Shown piece by piece: positions 54,805 through 63,158 of a DNA stretch of 64,000 bases. Under the pieces are notes generated by a model, which was not told the origin of the DNA, did not search any database, and saw only the letters and a list, made by a program, of their open reading frames with translations. How positions within the stretch are numbered: position 1 is the stretch's first letter; each line of letters begins with the position of its first letter. Where the stretch lies: the NCBI RefSeq assembly GCF_963668475.1, contig NZ_OY764544.1, positions 3,719,986 to 3,783,985 of the forward strand. Direction: 5' to 3'. The stretch is from an uncultured Methanospirillum sp. (GTDB lineage Archaea; Halobacteriota; Methanomicrobia; Methanomicrobiales; Methanospirillaceae). The translations under genes and the position numbers were made by a program.

Positions 54805-56322
54805 ATGCAGGACATCATCCACGAGGCAGCATGTGATTTAGACTGTGCATGGGAACTCTCAAAGAGGCAGTTTGATCCACAAAAAGTAGTAGAATCGGTA
54901 TCAGATCTCGATCGCGAACACGCGATGCAGCTCGGGATGAACCTGAAACGGTTTCCGATGGGGTGTGATCTCACTGAAGTGATGGTGGGAACCTGTGCAT
55001 CCGATATCGAGAAGAAGGATATTCTTGGTAACTGTCTGCTTGCGGATACAATAGGAGCTTCAATTCACGTCTGTGCATATGCGTTTGCTGATATTGCAGA
55101 GGCTCACGGAATGCGGGGTGTCGATCTGCTCAGGGAGGTCAGGGAGATGACAGAAGTCCCTCTCGATCTCGACCACTTCGGAGCCAGCGGTCCGATGAGG
55201 CTTTCAAAAGAGATCATCGGGTGCAAAGGCGACTGTTACAATCAGGGTCCTCCGTTCAGGGGCTGCCCCAGAGATAGGATCCACTCGCGACTTGTGGATA
55301 AAGAAGCAGACGGGCTTGCAGACAAGGAAGAGTGGATACGCCTCTCCTCGTCGGTGGCGGTGAACGTCACCTGTGTCCAGGGGGCTGAGGGTCATGCAGC
55401 CCCACTGAAAGAGGCCAGGGATGTAGCCAGACTTGCTAAACAGCATGGTAAAGGTGTTGAAGCCATCATGTTTATCGGAGACGGGTACACCGATCTCATC
55501 GATGGCTTCTCTGCCGGGCTTGAACTCGGAGCAGATGTTTTTGTACTCGAAGGCGGGCCGTTTAACTGTGCAGAGAACCGGCTTGATGCTTTTTCCCGTG
55601 CTGTTGCCATGGCACGTATCCTGGCACCCGGTAAGATCGTGGCAACCAACGGGGCATATGAGGATGAGTGCAGAATCGGTCTTCGATCAGGTATCAATGC
55701 GATAATCTCCGGGTTTCCAAAAAATCATCACGGATACATGTGCGGGTATTCCCCCGGTACTGCACGAAGAGGAAACTTCGGACTGCCTCGGATCCTTGAG
55801 ATCATGAAAGAGGAGATTGCTGCAGGATGGACTAAAGTTCCTGTGCAGAAAGGAGAGCTGGAAGCACTTGCACGTGCGGTAAAGGTCGTGGGTCAGTCAG
55901 ACGTGTACCCAAAGAAGGTCGGGTATACAACACTCGGGGACGCACACTGGACCTGTCTTCCATCAACGCCGATTTATTCACGCGTTTCAGTGAACAGGAC
56001 AGTCCGGGATCTTGTATCGATGGCTGAAGGAGGATTTCTCGGAGGTCGTGTCGCCCTTCTTGGCGGTAGGTTCGTCTCCTGGGCAATAGCCAGTGAACTG
56101 GACAGATATGTCGATCAGATCATCATCAGCGACATTGATCCCAGGGTCGAAGAGGTGACGGTTGACAATCTCTCGAATGCTCTGAAGACAGAGGTTATCG
56201 CAGCAGGTAGTGATGATGCAGCTGCCCATCATGCTGCGAACTCAACAGTTATCAGTACAACAATTCCTGATCTCGCAAGAAAGATATCTGAGCAGCACAG
56301 ACAGTCGATCACTCTGGTCTGA
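54805..56322 (+). CDS. hcgG: HcgG/HmdC, FeGP cofactor biosynthesis protein
   Basis: This 505-residue protein matches HcgG (HmdC). It begins with Cys-containing helices (HEAACDLDCAWELSKRQFD), continues with a barrel-like region including LDLDHFGASGPMRLSKEIIGCKGDCYNQGPPFRGCPRD near 120-155, and MFIGDGYTDLIDGFSAGLELGADVF. It ends with a Rossmann-like domain (GRVALLGGRFVSWAIASEL). In vitro work places HcgG in the steps that generate the iron-bound CO or acyl ligands. Many cysteines in the middle (CKGDC, CP) may bind a metal. It is monocistronic-looking and converges on the histidine-kinase gene. Confidence 0.93.
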   Translation: MQDIIHEAACDLDCAWELSKRQFDPQKVVESVSDLDREHAMQLGMNLKRFPMGCDLTEVMVGTCASDIEKKDILGNCLLADTIGASIHVCAYAFADIAEAHGMRGVDLLREVREMTEVPLDLDHFGASGPMRLSKEIIGCKGDCYNQGPPFRGCPRDRIHSRLVDKEADGLADKEEWIRLSSSVAVNVTCVQGAEGHAAPLKEARDVARLAKQHGKGVEAIMFIGDGYTDLIDGFSAGLELGADVFVLEGGPFNCAENRLDAFSRAVAMARILAPGKIVATNGAYEDECRIGLRSGINAIISGFPKNHHGYMCGYSPGTARRGNFGLPRILEIMKEEIAAGWTKVPVQKGELEALARAVKVVGQSDVYPKKVGYTTLGDAHWTCLPSTPIYSRVSVNRTVRDLVSMAEGGFLGGRVALLGGRFVSWAIASELDRYVDQIIISDIDPRVEEVTVDNLSNALKTEVIAAGSDDAAAHHAANSTVISTTIPDLARKISEQHRQSITLV

Positions 56323-56336
56323 CTGACTCTTTTTCA

Positions 56337-58694
56337 TCAGGAAGGGGTATTCAGATCTCTCCATGCGTCAGAAGGAATTGTGATGAAAAACTTCGCCCCG
56401 TTCCCTTCTTCTCCGCACTCTCTGATCGATATCCCGGTTATTGAAAGGATCTCACGGACGAGAAAGAGACCAAGTCCGGTATGGGACCCATATCCGCGTT
56501 CAAAGATCTTCTCTTTGAGACAGTCTGCGATGCCAAGGCCGTTATCCTCAACAATCAGGCAGCAATTCACCTCATTGTGGAATCCAGTGATCGAGACACG
56601 GGTTGCAGTTATGGAATGCCGGGAGACATTGTCGATGAGGTTCCAGATGACCTGGGGAAACATGGCATCTGCATAGATGCTGACTGAAGGAAGTTTGAGT
56701 TCGATCTCAAGCTCCAGAAAACCCTGCTCTAGATCATCGGTATGAATGAGATCAGATAGGTCAGCCCATCGAGGTTCGAACAGCCCGATCTGTTCGTACT
56801 CCTTGGTGAATGAGATGATGGTAGTTATTGCTCTGCAGATCTTCTGGCAGTTCCTGATCCACCCTATAACTTCAGGGTCTGATATCTCATTGCTTAAAAG
56901 GTGCAGGTATCCTATCAGAGCGGTCATCTGGTTGAGGATATCATGCCTTGTAAGGGTTGTGAGTGTGCCCAGCTTTTTATTTGCCTGTCGAAGCGATGCC
57001 TCTATCTGTTTCTGCCCGGTGATATCTACCATTGAAACAAGGACAGATTTGTACTGGTCATTCTGTCGTGGTGCTGTCCAGTTCAGGTACACATTCCGTT
57101 CCTGGCTGTCAGGAAGGATCAGACGATCATGCCCTGAAAAGCTAGGTTTGTTGGTAGTGATACACGAGCATGCCTCACGAAAGAGTGAGTACGCAGCCTC
57201 TGTTGATCCCAGTATCTTCATCGCCTGAACTGAGGGCTCATCAGTTCCAAGCAGTCTGCATGAAGCTTCGTTCATACTGGTCAGATGAACCTCATTCATC
57301 AGGCTGTTGATCGCAGCAGGATCATCCCAACTATGGGAGAAGGCCACGCAATCATCATCACTCATAAGCCTGCGGTATACTCCGGAGTAATCTTCTTCAA
57401 AGAGAGCAACCGGCGCATTCTCAAAGATCATCCGGTATCGCTCCTCACTTTGGTTCTTCTCTTCAATTGCTGTATGCCTTTGCTCCTCAGCACTGATTGC
57501 ACCAATAAGGAGCCTGATAAACGAGTCGCAGAATGATGACTCCTCATCCTCGAAGAAGGCGAGGATCACCCTGCTAGATCCTTCTGAACCTACCGAGTAC
57601 TCCCTTGTGTACCAACGGGGAGCTGTCTGATCTCTTCTCTCGTGAATATCTCCGGTGATACAGGATCTGAACTCCTGCTTGTCATCCTTGTGTTCATCAC
57701 AGCAGTAGATACACACACAGTCCGGACGAGTGTTTCCGCTGGATACATATCCTGCCATGGCAGCACCGCAGAACCTGCAGGCAGTAGACAGGACTGACCT
57801 GATATTAGTCTTGAAACTTCCTCCAAACTCGATCATGCAGTCCGCTATGGCAGCGAGCTGTTCCCGCATCACCTTGTTCTGGTTGATGATCGAGCGTCGC
57901 ATGGTGAGATCCCTGATGATCACCACAGCGCCATCCGCTCTTCCATCTGTTCCTATGATGAGAGAACTCTTCTCCCAGTACGTCTTCAAAACCCCTTCTT
58001 CTGTCCGGGATGTTCGTTTACCGATGATCAGCGTGCTGGATGAAAGGGTGATCTCATATCCGTCAAGAGATGAGACATCGCCTGAAAGAAGTGCATGCAC
58101 CGCCATCTTCCTCTGTTCTCCTCCAAATGCCAAAGAACACTGTTCCCAGCCGACACCGATCATCGTATCTGCAGATCTTCCAGTCATCTGAACAGCGGCC
58201 TGGTTCCATGCAGTCACAGATCCCTCATTATTAACTGCAAACGCAGGTTCTGGAAGGTGATCAAAGAGATGATTATCCCTCTGAACAGGAGATGGATGAT
58301 AAACAGAAGCAGCCCGGCTCTTCAGTTCCATCTCTTTGTGCAGCACTGCTGCAAGTTCGGTAAACATCGCCCGCGGATTTGCTGTTTTATGGAGATATGA
58401 GGCTGCTCCTGCACTGAGCGCCCTGATCATCACGGTATCGTTTCCTCTTCCGGTTAGGAGAATAAACGGAATTTGGACTCCTTTGGATCGTATTGCATCA
58501 AGTAACTGGAGACCGTCCATTTCTGGCATCTCATAATCTGATACGATCGCATCAAACCGTGAAAGGTCCATCTCTGCAGCAATCAGGGGGTTTATTTCAG
58601 TCGTGATCTCAAAGTATCCAAGCTTGGCCAGGTACAACCTTGAGATCTCAAGGATCATGGCGTTGTCGTCAATGTGAAGTACCCGGATGGGCAT
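56337..58694 (-). CDS. Hybrid response regulator / PAS / histidine kinase
   Basis: This 785-residue soluble sensor kinase begins with a receiver domain (residues 1-120; acidic pair in HIDDN, phospho-acceptor Asp53 in SDYEMPEMDG, conserved Lys in LHKTA). A PAS domain follows at about 145-260 (EPAFAVNNEGSVTAWNQAAVQMTGRS). A Cys-rich GAF-like segment at about 290-400 contains CRFCGAAM and CVCIYCCDEH, and a second PAS is at about 420-570. The kinase core has the H-box TLTRHDILNQMTALIGYL, N-box NLIDNVSRHS, and G-boxes EDNGLGIAD and GSHTGLGLFLVRE. Having the receiver at the N-terminus makes it a phosphorelay hub. No DNA-binding partner is adjacent. The Cys-rich part could sense redox state or a metal. 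Confidence 0.9.
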   Translation of the reverse strand: MPIRVLHIDDNAMILEISRLYLAKLGYFEITTEINPLIAAEMDLSRFDAIVSDYEMPEMDGLQLLDAIRSKGVQIPFILLTGRGNDTVMIRALSAGAASYLHKTANPRAMFTELAAVLHKEMELKSRAASVYHPSPVQRDNHLFDHLPEPAFAVNNEGSVTAWNQAAVQMTGRSADTMIGVGWEQCSLAFGGEQRKMAVHALLSGDVSSLDGYEITLSSSTLIIGKRTSRTEEGVLKTYWEKSSLIIGTDGRADGAVVIIRDLTMRRSIINQNKVMREQLAAIADCMIEFGGSFKTNIRSVLSTACRFCGAAMAGYVSSGNTRPDCVCIYCCDEHKDDKQEFRSCITGDIHERRDQTAPRWYTREYSVGSEGSSRVILAFFEDEESSFCDSFIRLLIGAISAEEQRHTAIEEKNQSEERYRMIFENAPVALFEEDYSGVYRRLMSDDDCVAFSHSWDDPAAINSLMNEVHLTSMNEASCRLLGTDEPSVQAMKILGSTEAAYSLFREACSCITTNKPSFSGHDRLILPDSQERNVYLNWTAPRQNDQYKSVLVSMVDITGQKQIEASLRQANKKLGTLTTLTRHDILNQMTALIGYLHLLSNEISDPEVIGWIRNCQKICRAITTIISFTKEYEQIGLFEPRWADLSDLIHTDDLEQGFLELEIELKLPSVSIYADAMFPQVIWNLIDNVSRHSITATRVSITGFHNEVNCCLIVEDNGLGIADCLKEKIFERGYGSHTGLGLFLVREILSITGISIRECGEEGNGAKFFITIPSDAWRDLNTPS

Positions 58695-58906
58695 GTCTTG
58701 TGTTTCAGTGGCAGGTTTCAGGATTCAGCCCCATTATTAATTTTATTATTATTATTCACACTCAATAACACATAATACCAGACAATCCGATCCTGTGCCA
58801 TTTATATTTCACAAGGCATTTATGAGATAATGAGATTGATGATAAGCCAAAAAAGTAGTTGATAAACCAGAACTCTGTGAAGGTACAGAGTATATTCAGG
58901 TCTCAA

Positions 58907-59818
58907 TTATTCAAAAGGTTTGAAATAATCATCACTGAGGACAAGGGCATACCGGTAAACAGGCCCGACAATACTCTTCTCAGTCGATTTTGCTCCCCTG
59001 GGTTCATCCTTCAGTGTGGTGATCCGTGAATCGGTTCCGGTATCTGATTTTATAACCCATTTCCCCGGGGAATCAAGATTCAGAGAGACTTTTCCTTCGG
59101 CATTTGAGGTCTCGTTGATCGCGATCTCGCTCTCAGGAGTTCCTGCCTTTGCTGCCTTCACTGCTGCCCCTTCAAACGGTTTGTTCTTGTAGAGAACCTG
59201 AACCTCGAATGACCCGGTTCCTGCAGTTGTGATGTTGCTCAGTGGCACAATCTCCCACTCCTGTCCATATGCTTTGTTTGCACCAGAAAAGTCAGCATCC
59301 GGACCTGCAACAAAGGTCTTGGAGTAGACGTACTTCGGGTATGATCGCTCGATGTACCAGTTGTCAGCCCATCCGGTCTTGTTCATGGTATCAAAATTGA
59401 TCTCCTCGATCGGCTTGTTGATCCATTCCCCACCCTCGATATCTGGAGGATTGGTGACAACATGGGTCCAGATGCCTTCTGTATGATAGAGATCAAGGAC
59501 ATTCAGACCCGGTTTGTTGATCGGGAACTCAAAGACCTTGTAGTATCCCATGGTTTTACAGTCCTGTGTCTTGTTGACATCGTCGGAGACCTGTTTGTCA
59601 ACAGATCCATCCTGATGCCTGAGATCCAGCGTGATGTATCCTGCCGGAACTTCTTCGCTGGTACCAAAGAGATGACTGCTCCCGACAAAGAAGTAGGCCG
59701 TATCATTGACGTTCACCCATGAACTTTCAGGAATAGCCCAACTTTCGTGAGCTGAGACAGATGCCACTCCAAGAATGGAGAAGAGGCATACCAGTACAAT
59801 CAGAAAATTTTTCAGCAT
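58907..59818 (-). CDS. Secreted DUF4198-like protein, possible metal-uptake accessory
   Basis: This 303-residue protein has a signal peptide (MLKNFLIVLVCLFSILGVAS) cut so that the mature chain starts with His (SVSA/HESWAIPE). This N-terminal His and the later all-beta sequence, ending in a region resembling GKVSLNLDSPGKWVIKSD and YRYALVLSDDY, fit the DUF4198 family. Members are found with nickel or cobalt importers, where the free N-terminal His can bind metal. I start at ATG 59818; a GTG at 59839 would add seven residues before the signal core. Alternative: a general surface protein. The nearby mcrD and His-rich genes support a nickel link. Confidence 0.55.
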   Translation of the reverse strand: MLKNFLIVLVCLFSILGVASVSAHESWAIPESSWVNVNDTAYFFVGSSHLFGTSEEVPAGYITLDLRHQDGSVDKQVSDDVNKTQDCKTMGYYKVFEFPINKPGLNVLDLYHTEGIWTHVVTNPPDIEGGEWINKPIEEINFDTMNKTGWADNWYIERSYPKYVYSKTFVAGPDADFSGANKAYGQEWEIVPLSNITTAGTGSFEVQVLYKNKPFEGAAVKAAKAGTPESEIAINETSNAEGKVSLNLDSPGKWVIKSDTGTDSRITTLKDEPRGAKSTEKSIVGPVYRYALVLSDDYFKPFE

Positions 59819-60306
59819 GCAGATAGAGAATGAGTTCACACGATATCTAAAATTTTACATATTTTTTATAAACCCCATTTATTTAAAATAGAATACTTGT
59901 GTTTCAGTAGATCAAACAACTATCTGAAGAGGTGTGAGACACACTCATTGCCTTGCAGTGTTCAGCAGTATGAATTCCTTCTGTTGCTGAAAAAAAGGCT
60001 CACTGCCATAGCTCGCCAATTTTGAGTTTCTCTTCTCTTTTTAATCTGTTCTGTACTCTAGAAAAAAGGTGCTGCATAGAACGTAATAACGAAAGAGTCG
60101 GGCGATACATGAGCAGGCACAGAGGTTCATTGCGAAGAGTTAAACTCCTCATATACCATGACATGCCATTGTATGGAGAGAGATATGGTTCAGAATCACT
60201 GACCATTCCTAAATGGATGCCTGCCCATTATCGCCAGGTAAGATCTGTCATTCAACTATTTGGGGGTACGGAATGATGCAATGGTAATATGTCTTAATAT
60301 CTTGAT
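59819..60306. other. Intergenic region with a weak plus-strand ORF
   Basis: This 488-base gap includes a plus-strand frame at 60022-60276 (84 codons; MSRHRGSLRRVKLLIYHDM in its middle) that has no ribosome binding site and no recognised similarity. It could be a remnant. A TATA-like TTTTTTATAAA near 59862-59872, read on the minus strand, probably belongs to the DUF4198-like gene. Nothing else was recognised. Confidence 0.35.
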
Positions 60307-60795
60307 TCAGGTATCGCAGGTACAGATGTTCTCATCTGGAAGAATATACGGAAATATCGACTGCTTTGTATCATAGAGACCGATAAGTTCTGTATCCATA
60401 GCAACACCGGGCCTGACATAATCAGACTGGGAAGCCTTGGTCTTCATGAATTTTCCGAGTAAGATCTGATAGGCAATATCATCAAAAAACTCATCACAAT
60501 ACATGGCGACCTTCTCTATCACCTGTTCATCTGCAGCTTCAACAATTACTTCTCCCATCAGGACATGCATCAGCATAGGCTGTTTTGATACTGTGACCAG
60601 CGTTGAAGACGGGAGTGACCGGGTGCAGGGAACACAGGGGTTCTCAATCCCGTCCTTCTGATATCCGGGCCCATGCACGAGGACACGCCTGATCCCCGCA
60701 ATGTATGAGAGACCATCAAGGAATTTTTCTGCATTCTCGGCTTTGAGCATCTGGATTGGTACAATCCGGCATTGTGGATATGTGGTTGATTCCAT
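60307..60795 (-). CDS. mcrD: McrD-family protein, copy 2
   Basis: This 162-residue McrD paralogue starts at ATG 60795 with AGAGGTGA well placed upstream. It has PQCRIVPIQMLKAENAEKF, GIRRVLVHGPGYQKDG, LMHVLMGEVIVEAADEQVIEKVAMYCDEFF and AYQILLGKFMKTKASQSDYVRPG. It differs from copy 1 by a CVPC pair after the HGPGY motif and a CTCDT ending. It lies 3.1 kb from mcrB but on the opposite strand, so the mcr genes do not include it in the usual order, at least on this side. The palindromic operator lies over its TATA box. Confidence 0.88.
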   Translation of the reverse strand: MESTTYPQCRIVPIQMLKAENAEKFLDGLSYIAGIRRVLVHGPGYQKDGIENPCVPCTRSLPSSTLVTVSKQPMLMHVLMGEVIVEAADEQVIEKVAMYCDEFFDDIAYQILLGKFMKTKASQSDYVRPGVAMDTELIGLYDTKQSIFPYILPDENICTCDT

Positions 60796-60861
60796 TGATT
60801 CACCTCTCTGCAGAAATGGTGACAGTCTCAATCACCCAGAGGTCTGCATTGGCAGATAATG

Positions 60862-60888
60862 GTATTACTATTATATTATAATTGTTAC
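60862..60888 (-). promoter_or_regulatory. NikR-like palindrome spanning the TATA box of mcrD copy 2
   Basis: GTATTAC and TTGTTAC are 13 bases apart. The spacer is a TATA-like TTATAATATAATA on the minus strand, about 67 to 80 bases upstream of the start codon. The second half-site matches GTAWTAC at five of seven positions; the same TTGTTAC variant appears in the His-rich and pre-mcrB sites, which supports it as a real variant. Confidence 0.5.
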
Positions 60889-61058
60889 TCAATGTGAAAA
60901 ATTTTTGATTTGTAAAATTCGGCTTCTGAAAAAAGTCCTTTCTCTTTACAATGCCGGGTAGAATGGTTCTTCATTCTGATCTCCATACTGATACTCTCAT
61001 TCGAGGTCGATGCAAAAGCAATTAGAATGTGAGATGATACAGCGAATTCAAGAAAAGG

Positions 61059-61250
61059 TTAGTTGTGATTGTGGCAGCAGCTGCCATGTGAGTGGCTGTG
61101 CTCGCCATCATGGATGTGCTCATGTACATGAGCCTTACCATCATGTTCATGCTCGTGCTCGTGCTTTGCTGAATCGTGACAACACATCTTCTGTTCCTCT
61201 TGATTACAGTCCATCAGACAGGGGATAAACATTTGGCCTTTGTTACACAT
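61059..61250 (-). CDS. Small histidine- and cysteine-rich metal-binding protein
   Basis: This 63-residue peptide has a Cys-containing head (MCNKGQMFIPCLMDCNQEEQ, then CC) and a tail in which about half the residues are His (KHEHEHEHDGKAHVHEHIHD, then HSHSHGSCCHNHN). Such composition is typical of nickel or zinc storage and chaperone peptides, such as Hpn-type proteins or the tails of nickel GTPases. It lies near mcrD and mcrB, whose product needs nickel. Its start codon is inside a palindromic operator-like site, so translation and transcription start are close together. Function is inferred from composition only. Confidence 0.7.
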   Translation of the reverse strand: MCNKGQMFIPCLMDCNQEEQKMCCHDSAKHEHEHEHDGKAHVHEHIHDGEHSHSHGSCCHNHN

Positions 61251-61266
61251 TTCAAAGATGTATTAC
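61240..61266 (-). promoter_or_regulatory. NikR-like palindrome overlapping the start of the His-rich gene
   Basis: On the minus strand this reads GTAATAC-N13-GTAACAA, with the start codon at 61250-61248 inside it. A TATA-like GATAAACT lies just upstream, giving an almost leaderless mRNA. A protein bound here would block the start of transcription. Confidence 0.55.
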
Positions 61267-61911
61267 GAGTTTATCGAGATTCAGAGTGAAATTTGCCAGA
61301 ATCCCTTCCGTCACATCCGGTGTTATGAATGAGAATTTAATTGTACCCCCGGGAGGTGTACTCTGCATGCAGTATGGCTTAGTATCAGTAATCAACCTAA
61401 TATTCTCCCGATATCAGATTACTCATGCGAGTTGATCCCCGTTCTGTTGCTGATAAGATCACGTATCAATAAAACTGCCGGGGCATAATCAGTGCTTCAA
61501 CTGAAAAATCCATCTCATTGAGTGATACCAATATCAGGGCCTTCATACTTTTTTGAGCAGAACCTGACCGCTCTACCCTGACCGGATCGTTCACGCACAA
61601 GAAGGCTGTTACAAATCAGGTATGAGGGATCAGTATTTCGATTAGATTTTCCCAGTCCAAGTAATATCATACCTAAATTTAATATTCTCAAATCATAAGA
61701 AAATAAATTTCATAACATTTATTCGAGCATACGCGAGATATAATATGAGAAGGTGAAGGGAGGGGAATATTTCATCGCAGATGCACTTCAGGGCACATCA
61801 CTATCTGATCTCTTTGAAATACCAATTCTTCGTTGTTCAACTATCACCAACAGGGCAGGCACACCCCTTCACCTTTTCATTTCGCGGAAAAAAGAGAACA
61901 GAATCTTACAG
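61267..61911. other. Intergenic region without a recognised gene
   Basis: This 645-base gap separates the hydrolase-like gene from the His-rich gene, both on the minus strand. It contains a small GC-rich near-palindrome (GTACCCCCGGGAGGTGTAC, 61344-61362) and no credible open frame. It may hold an untranslated RNA or decayed sequence. Confidence 0.35.
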
Positions 61912-62973
61912 TTACCCTGATTCTTTTGGTACTCTCTTCCTGATATGGTCATGACCGAGGTGAGAACCCCGTTTCAAGACTTCCTGCTGGGCTTCATGAA
62001 CTCCATATATCCGCCTGATGAACGACGAGCATTCTCGTAAAAACCTCTCATCCTGCTCATAAAAGAAACTAGCTCCTGACACCCGGTCTTTCATGTGCCT
62101 GCCGATGCTTCCCTGCACCATTCTGAACCAGTGATCCCTGTCCTCAAGAATAATACGTTCAGGGGTAGCCACGTTTTTTCGTACTACCTGCTCAATCGAG
62201 GTTGCATTCCAGACGGTGACATCAAGATCAGAGGACCCGTGAATGACAAGGGTGGGGGAGGTGATATATCTGAACATCGTTCTTGGGGTCTCATCACCTG
62301 AATACAGATCCTGATTCAGGCGAATCTCTATCTTCTCGTTCAGGGCCTGGAGCTGAATCCTCGATCGCTTTTTCCTGATGGCCTGGAGGATTGCACCCAT
62401 GTTCTCGGAAATCAGGAGCGAGAGGGAGTCAGGTACAACACTCTGCTCATCACTTCCTTGTTTTTTCTGTAACTCAATCGGGAGAAGATATTTTTGGGAG
62501 AGTATAACCTCAAGATCTGAGTAGATACCTCCTGCAAATATGTATCCTCCAGGTCTGATACCATAGGATGCAAGCTGACAACAGGAATAACTCCCCATAC
62601 CATGACCGATGAAGACCATATGATCAGGAGTCCAGATCACCGGACCTTCAATATCTCTCAAGGCCAGAAGCACTCCGTCATGACCTGCACCCAGTGTGAG
62701 GGTGGAATCATCGGGCACACTCCCATTCTCCCTGGATATCAGACGGAGGGTGTAGATCCCCTGGCCGTTGAGATGCGAGGATAATGCATTCAGAAAGGCC
62801 TGTTCATTATCCCACAGCGCTTTTCTCGTTCCAGGGCCGCAGTATGGAATCAGCCCGTATGACCAGCCCCCACAGAGGACTGCAAGGATTGGGACAGGCA
62901 GAGGCTGTATGGGTCTCTCCAGTACCCATTTGAGTGACAGACATACCGGCCCCGGGATATACTCAAAGGACAT
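61912..62973 (-). CDS. Alpha/beta-hydrolase fold protein lacking the nucleophile serine
   Basis: This 353-residue protein follows the alpha/beta-hydrolase pattern: PVPILAVLCGGWSYG for the first strand and oxyanion loop, HMVFIGHGMGSYSC at 118-131 for the nucleophile elbow, SPTLVIHGSSDLDVTVW for the acid loop, and ILEDRDHWFRM for the catalytic His. The elbow reads GHGMG where active enzymes have GHSMG, so the nucleophile position (125) is Gly. The acid and His positions look kept. It may bind a ligand without hydrolysis, or use Ser128. No membrane segment or signal peptide was seen. It is divergent from mcrB with 920 bases between. Confidence 0.7.
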   Translation of the reverse strand: MSFEYIPGPVCLSLKWVLERPIQPLPVPILAVLCGGWSYGLIPYCGPGTRKALWDNEQAFLNALSSHLNGQGIYTLRLISRENGSVPDDSTLTLGAGHDGVLLALRDIEGPVIWTPDHMVFIGHGMGSYSCCQLASYGIRPGGYIFAGGIYSDLEVILSQKYLLPIELQKKQGSDEQSVVPDSLSLLISENMGAILQAIRKKRSRIQLQALNEKIEIRLNQDLYSGDETPRTMFRYITSPTLVIHGSSDLDVTVWNATSIEQVVRKNVATPERIILEDRDHWFRMVQGSIGRHMKDRVSGASFFYEQDERFLRECSSFIRRIYGVHEAQQEVLKRGSHLGHDHIRKRVPKESG

Positions 62974-63125
62974 ATTCCTCTACCTAATTATTAACAAACT
63001 ACATATTGGTGTGAACTATTGATATTAATTTCTTATTTGTAAATTCTTATCAGAACCCAAAAAAATTGGTTCTAATTTTACTCATTGTTGCTTACATATT
63101 TACGTTTCAAGAATCAGATCAAAAG

Positions 63126-63153
63126 TTGTTACGATATTGTGCATTAGTAATAT
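63126..63153. promoter_or_regulatory. NikR-like palindrome upstream of mcrB
   Basis: TTGTTAC and GTAATAT are 14 bases apart. It is 741 bases from mcrB and 153 bases from the hydrolase-like gene start, so its target is unclear; a GC-richer, possibly structured stretch follows directly on the plus strand. Confidence 0.45.
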
Positions 63154-63158
63154 TTTTG

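Noticed and set aside
60022..60276. 84-codon plus-strand ORF as a gene
   Set aside because: No ribosome binding site, no recognisable motif, atypical composition, and isolated position; kept only as a note on the intergenic region.
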